From: JAJKIP01 sp040509055
GTDB taxonomy: Bacteria > Bacteroidota > Bacteroidia > Chitinophagales > Chitinophagaceae
DNA: 20,382 bases
Direction of reading: 5' to 3'
NCBI GenBank assembly: GCA_040509055.1
Contig: JBEVLT010000370.1
Span: 1 to 20,382 of the forward strand
Each line of letters starts with the position of its first letter. Position 1 is the stretch's first letter. The notes under the pieces are model-generated. The model made no database searches. It saw nothing but the letters and a program-made list of their open reading frames with translations, and was not told where the DNA came from. This document shows positions 17,901-20,382 of this stretch, piece after piece. Position numbers and translations under genes: made by a program.

Positions 17901-18322
17901 CACAGATCTCAGCCTCCTGGGGTGGTGTGAACAGGCTGGATTACATCAAACAGGGTACCAGCAGCACGCATAGCATGTGGTCTCATCCAAGCTACCTGAA
18001 TGATATGTATGATCCGGTAGATAACCCGAATGGTAAATATCCCAACCTCGGTTTCTACGATGCTTTTGGCGGAGCCAACTCCGATTTCTTTACCCTCAGC
18101 TCTTTCCGTTGCTTCGTGCGTTCATTGAGCATTGGGTATGCTTTGCCGAAATCATGGGCAAAAGCAGCACACCTTGAAAGCGCGAGATTGTTTATTGCCG
18201 GTAATAACCTGTGGGATTTTTACAATCCTTATCCCAACAAATACCGCAATATGTACGATGCGCCAAACGTTGGGTATCCCACCTTGCGGACATGGGCACT
18301 GGGTGTAAACTTAGGGTTCTGA
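14984..18322 (+). CDS. susC: SusC/RagA-family TonB-linked outer-membrane transporter
   Basis: Outer-membrane beta-barrel that imports oligosaccharides, here probably rhamnogalacturonan fragments, with energy from TonB-ExbBD. The product has 1112 residues, normal for the family. It has a signal peptide (about 1-25, SLLAQ|E), then a carboxypeptidase-regulatory-like beta-sandwich (about 26-100, VTGKIVDSKTNKPLPGATVK), the TonB-box-type segment DEVVVVGYGTQ (106-116) characteristic of SusC proteins, and the plug domain (about 117-245) with DALRGQVPNLNV (143-154) and VLRDASAAIYGSRASQGAIV (219-238). The remainder is barrel, ending LGVNLGF with the C-terminal Phe expected for outer-membrane insertion. 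There is no N-terminal STN domain, so there is no sign of anti-sigma signalling through this protein. It is followed after 33 bp by its partner susD. The symbol is the family name and does not imply starch as substrate. Confidence 0.97.
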   Translation: MKLKRLLVTLFVVFALVIPGSLLAQEVTVTGKIVDSKTNKPLPGATVKVKNTSTVATADADGNFTIKAPSAESVISITYVGYGVFETKAGNGNLAISLEGLDTNLDEVVVVGYGTQRLRNVTGAVSYVDPKKLQDLPVPSLADALRGQVPNLNVVGNAGRPGVMPTLNIRQQFNWGKDGGNPYPLIIIDDVIQIDPVTGLASLDRFNLLDISEVESITVLRDASAAIYGSRASQGAIVIKTKRGKTGPPRINYSGKFETNDAVSHGKVMNAYEYGIFANRFGRTQGWNADQTFSDKELERMKSLNYDWLMNDWERAGAMQHSLDVSGGSDRATYFVGGSYYTQGANLGTQDFKRYGFRSGSDITVTNGLKFTANLGAYSTNVERSFTKINVQDGSYALGGEQNDYSTLLHFPKYIPWIYNIGGVDRFVSPAMGPNKIANVSGNGTVANGNYYAWLANGSKTFNKGFGYNANFSLAYEVPFIRGLIVKGTYAINYTSSVNEQALLPVTLSRNGQGNKAERHLYDSAVWDAPVLNRSQSRVTYDNTTGKTEQINFVANYEHRFGDHGISAVFSGERSKSESDIRYQIYENPLPGVYNGASGSAGTLSPGNSYTSRLESGILSYLGRVSYDYKGKYLAQFIFRSDASSRFAPENYWGRFPGGSVGWVVSEESWFKERINWIDNLKIRASLAVTGNDNVKAWKWMQLYKLETDKGMLFGGSGGGLSNGITMEVTPNRDIRWDRTVQRNLGIDLSILRNRLSISVDQYYNTSTNVLTLMSGAINVPISVGGAFAEENYAGVTAWGTEFSINWRDQIAKKIDYSVNVNFGINGNRVNKYIDQPFDYESKMTTRREAGQSTFAPVWGFRTWKQTSSGDGILRTDADIDNYWAYLTDLANKSGIPGAAPKFLDITSKANLKKGMLVYEDQGGVLNSITRTYGGKNGSVQADEDYVKLAKNSRSYGFTTNLNVSYAGITLLAQISASWGGVNRLDYIKQGTSSTHSMWSHPSYLNDMYDPVDNPNGKYPNLGFYDAFGGANSDFFTLSSFRCFVRSLSIGYALPKSWAKAAHLESARLFIAGNNLWDFYNPYPNKYRNMYDAPNVGYPTLRTWALGVNLGF

Positions 18323-18324
18323 TT

Positions 18325-18345
18325 ACCTGATTCGTTAACCTGATT
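18325..18345 (+). repeat. Tandem ACCTGATT repeats in the susC-susD gap
   Basis: ACCTGATT occurs at 18325-18332 and again at 18338-18345 with a 13-bp period, and a third GATT lies at 18321-18324. They fill most of the 33-bp gap between the susC stop and the susD ATG at 18356. No strong hairpin or SD sequence is seen. They may set susD translation or transcript processing, or may be a relic of replication slippage. This is inference. Confidence 0.4.
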
Positions 18346-18355
18346 AATTGTTAGT

Positions 18356-20323
18356 ATGAAAAATAAACTATTTTGTTTCCTGGCCCTTAGTCTTGTGGTG
18401 GTGACGGCCGGATGTAAAAAGGATTTCCTGGAAGACATGAAGAGCTATGACAAGTTCGACGAAAGCATGTTTGAAAGCGAGGACCTGACCGGTTTTTATA
18501 TCGATCGTCTTTATAACTGGTATTTTGCCACTTACAACAGTCCCTCAAAAACCCTGGTGGGCGTGTACAATGACGACCGGAGAAACCTGACTGAAGAATT
18601 CGGGGGAACTGTACACAATTACATTAATCCCAATAAAACACTGAAGCTGGCCAGCGAAGCTCCGGACTATTATGGACCGACGCTGCCCGGCGGTATCAAC
18701 AACCACTCGTATACCCGTATCCGTGCTGCCAATCTGCTGATCGAGAAAATCGACGGGACGGGCAAGGCCCTTTCCGAATCGTTCCGAAAAACGGCAAAGG
18801 GACAGATGTATTTCCTCCGGGCCATCCAGTATTTTGAGCTGGCACGCGTATATGGCGGTGTGCCGATTGTCACAACCGTTCAGAATGCAAGCGCAGACGA
18901 TCCGAGCATCCGGCTGCCGCGTCCCAAGACCTCAGAGGTATTTGCACAGGTTATTAAAGACTTGGACTCTGCTATTTCAATGCTGCCCATGAAATGGGAT
19001 GCTGTTAACTATGGCCGCCTGTCAGCTGCCGGAGCGCTGGCCATGAAAAGCCGTGTGCTGCTGACTGCAGCAAGCCCGCTCTTCAATGCTGACTGGGACA
19101 ACGCGGGTAATGATAAGTGGCAAAAGGCGCTCGATGCAGGTCTTGCGGCTGAAACAGCCCTGACTGCTGCCGGCTATGGCGCTTCTATCAATTCTGCAAA
19201 AGACTGGGCAGAAGTAACCTTTAAGAACGACAACGCCTTTAATGGAGAAGCCCTGATCGTGCAGCTTCTTTCTGCGAATACTTCGCTTGCCGTCAACAAT
19301 GGCTGGGAAAACTCCATCCGTCCCAAAGATCACAACGGCGGAGGCGGGATCGCGGCTCCCAAGCAGATGCTTGACCTGTTTCCATTGGCAACTGGTCTCC
19401 GTCCTACGCCGGCAAACGGGTATGTGGATACGTTCTTCTTTGAGAACAGGGACCCGCGTTTTTACCGCACCTTCGCTTTCTCCGGCGTAAAATGGGGCTT
19501 GAAGAACAATGCGAATAAAGTCACCTGGTTCTACAGGTGGAAAGCAAACGCGGCAGCTACTTCCGGTACTTTTTATGCAAATAACCAGACCAACAGCCCT
19601 GCCATTGTTCGTAAAATGTCTAACCCGAATGCCGACAGTACTGCTTACAATTTTTCAGGAACAGATATATTCGAGTATCGCTACGGTGAATTATTGCTGA
19701 ATATTGCTGAAGCCTATGCCGGAAAAGGAGATATCGCCAATGCGGTTCTTTACCTCGGTAAGGTCCGTAAGCGTGTAGGCATCCCGTCTGCCAATAATTA
19801 TGGCATCGGCACACTTGCCAGCAAATATGCGGCTTTGGAAGCCTGTATCTATGAGCGTCGTGTGGAGCTGGCCTACGAAGGCAAGCGTTTCTGGGATATG
19901 CAACGCTGGATGTTGTATGCGGATGACGCCTCTATCAGCGATGATACCAATGCCAAGCTGGGCATCCCGGCCCTCAATGGTACCAGCCGCCAGGGATACT
20001 ACTGGCAGGTTAAAACATATGGTTCCACCGATCCGATCCCTGCTTCTGAAAGGAATATATCGATCGATCCTGACGGAACATCAACAGCATTTGCTGCAGA
20101 AATAGCAAAGCTGAAGACGCTCTATCAAAACAGGTTGGTGATGACGCCGCTTGACCAGGCATGGGACCGGGATGGTACCACCCCTGTCAATATCCTGTTC
20201 AGGCCGAACTATTATGTGTTCGGGTATACCAATGCCATCTTGTCCAATAACCCCTGGCTGCCGCAAACAAAAGGCTGGTCGGATTATAATGGCGCCGAAG
20301 GAACTTATAATTACAGGGAATAA
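18356..20323 (+). CDS. susD: SusD/RagB-family surface glycan-binding lipoprotein
   Basis: Binds oligosaccharides at the cell surface and acts as the lid of the SusC transporter. The 655-residue product has a lipoprotein signal peptide with lipobox VTAGC and lipidated Cys20, followed by KKDFLED. An acidic stretch after the cysteine is typical of Bacteroidota lipoproteins sent to the outer face. Family landmarks are GQMYFLRAIQYFELARVYGG (149-168), YGRLSAAGALAMKSRVLLTA (219-238) and, near residues 498-518, YERRVELAYEGKRFWDMQRW, matching the helical TPR-like scaffold and SusD C-terminal region. At 655 residues it is somewhat longer than the common 500-600, and the extra length is probably in the variable, ligand-shaping loops. 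It lies 33 bp downstream of susC. Binding specificity cannot be read from sequence. Pectin oligosaccharides are inferred from the neighbouring hydrolases. The symbol is the family name. Confidence 0.97.
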   Translation: MKNKLFCFLALSLVVVTAGCKKDFLEDMKSYDKFDESMFESEDLTGFYIDRLYNWYFATYNSPSKTLVGVYNDDRRNLTEEFGGTVHNYINPNKTLKLASEAPDYYGPTLPGGINNHSYTRIRAANLLIEKIDGTGKALSESFRKTAKGQMYFLRAIQYFELARVYGGVPIVTTVQNASADDPSIRLPRPKTSEVFAQVIKDLDSAISMLPMKWDAVNYGRLSAAGALAMKSRVLLTAASPLFNADWDNAGNDKWQKALDAGLAAETALTAAGYGASINSAKDWAEVTFKNDNAFNGEALIVQLLSANTSLAVNNGWENSIRPKDHNGGGGIAAPKQMLDLFPLATGLRPTPANGYVDTFFFENRDPRFYRTFAFSGVKWGLKNNANKVTWFYRWKANAAATSGTFYANNQTNSPAIVRKMSNPNADSTAYNFSGTDIFEYRYGELLLNIAEAYAGKGDIANAVLYLGKVRKRVGIPSANNYGIGTLASKYAALEACIYERRVELAYEGKRFWDMQRWMLYADDASISDDTNAKLGIPALNGTSRQGYYWQVKTYGSTDPIPASERNISIDPDGTSTAFAAEIAKLKTLYQNRLVMTPLDQAWDRDGTTPVNILFRPNYYVFGYTNAILSNNPWLPQTKGWSDYNGAEGTYNYRE

Positions 20324-20333
20324 ATAGCTTCCG

Positions 20334-20360
20334 GCAATGCTTCCCCGTAATTGCGAAGCA
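20334..20360 (+). other. Overlapping alternative inverted repeats after susD
   Basis: GCAAT (20334-20338) can pair with ATTGC (20350-20354), and TGCTTC (20338-20343) with GAAGCA (20355-20360). The two stems interleave, so they form alternative hairpins rather than one. No T run follows within the window, so it is not a convincing Rho-independent terminator. It could be a transcript-processing or end site, or coincidence. The rest of 20324-20382 shows nothing recognisable. Confidence 0.3.
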
Positions 20361-20382
20361 CAAAGAGCACATGATGGTTGAT

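Noticed and set aside
1..20382. tRNA/rRNA genes, CRISPR arrays, insertion sequences, attachment sites
   Set aside because: None seen. The window is almost fully occupied by metabolic genes, with no transposase, integrase or regularly spaced repeat.

Overview
The window looks like part of a polysaccharide utilisation locus (PUL) from a Bacteroidota genome, most likely Chitinophagaceae (Chitinophaga/Niastella-like). The family assignment is inference. The supporting signs are a SusC/SusD pair, FAQ/AQA-type signal peptides, little Shine-Dalgarno sequence before starts, and a TTG-N17-TAnnTTT-type promoter. All genes lie on the + strand and are tightly packed. I see no RNA gene, insertion sequence, CRISPR array or regulator gene.

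Layout. (1) 2-676: the 3' end of an unrecognised gene, probably cut by the window edge. (2) 746-13927: five exported glycoside hydrolases in a row: GH28, GH95 with an extra inserted beta-sandwich, a large GH2 with malectin-like and further C-terminal modules, GH78, and a second GH2. Gaps between them run from 34 bp to a 23-bp overlap, so they very probably form one operon. (3) 13928-14219: 292 bp, the largest non-coding stretch, with a good Bacteroidota-type promoter at 14012-14039 and a pair of short direct repeats upstream of it. (4) 14220-20323: a DUF3826 protein, the SusC TonB-dependent transporter and the SusD surface lipoprotein, probably a second transcription unit.

How the genes work together. 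The families point to pectin, specifically rhamnogalacturonan. GH28 would remove galacturonic acid and GH78 alpha-L-rhamnose from backbone or side chains. The two GH2 enzymes would remove beta-linked galactose or uronic acid, and GH95 an alpha-L-fucose or alpha-L-galactose cap. SusD would capture oligosaccharides at the cell surface, SusC would import them, and the exo-acting hydrolases would finish them in the periplasm. No polysaccharide lyase, GH105, GH106, GH43, esterase or hybrid two-component sensor is visible, so the locus probably continues outside the window. DUF3826 is the only intact gene here whose role is not known.

Novelty. This is mainly a recognisable PUL rather than an obviously new system. 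The points worth following are the DUF3826 protein beside SusCD, the unrecognised partial gene at the left edge, the inserted domain and substrate-pocket residue of the GH95, the C-terminal modules of the large GH2, and several short repeats at gene junctions.
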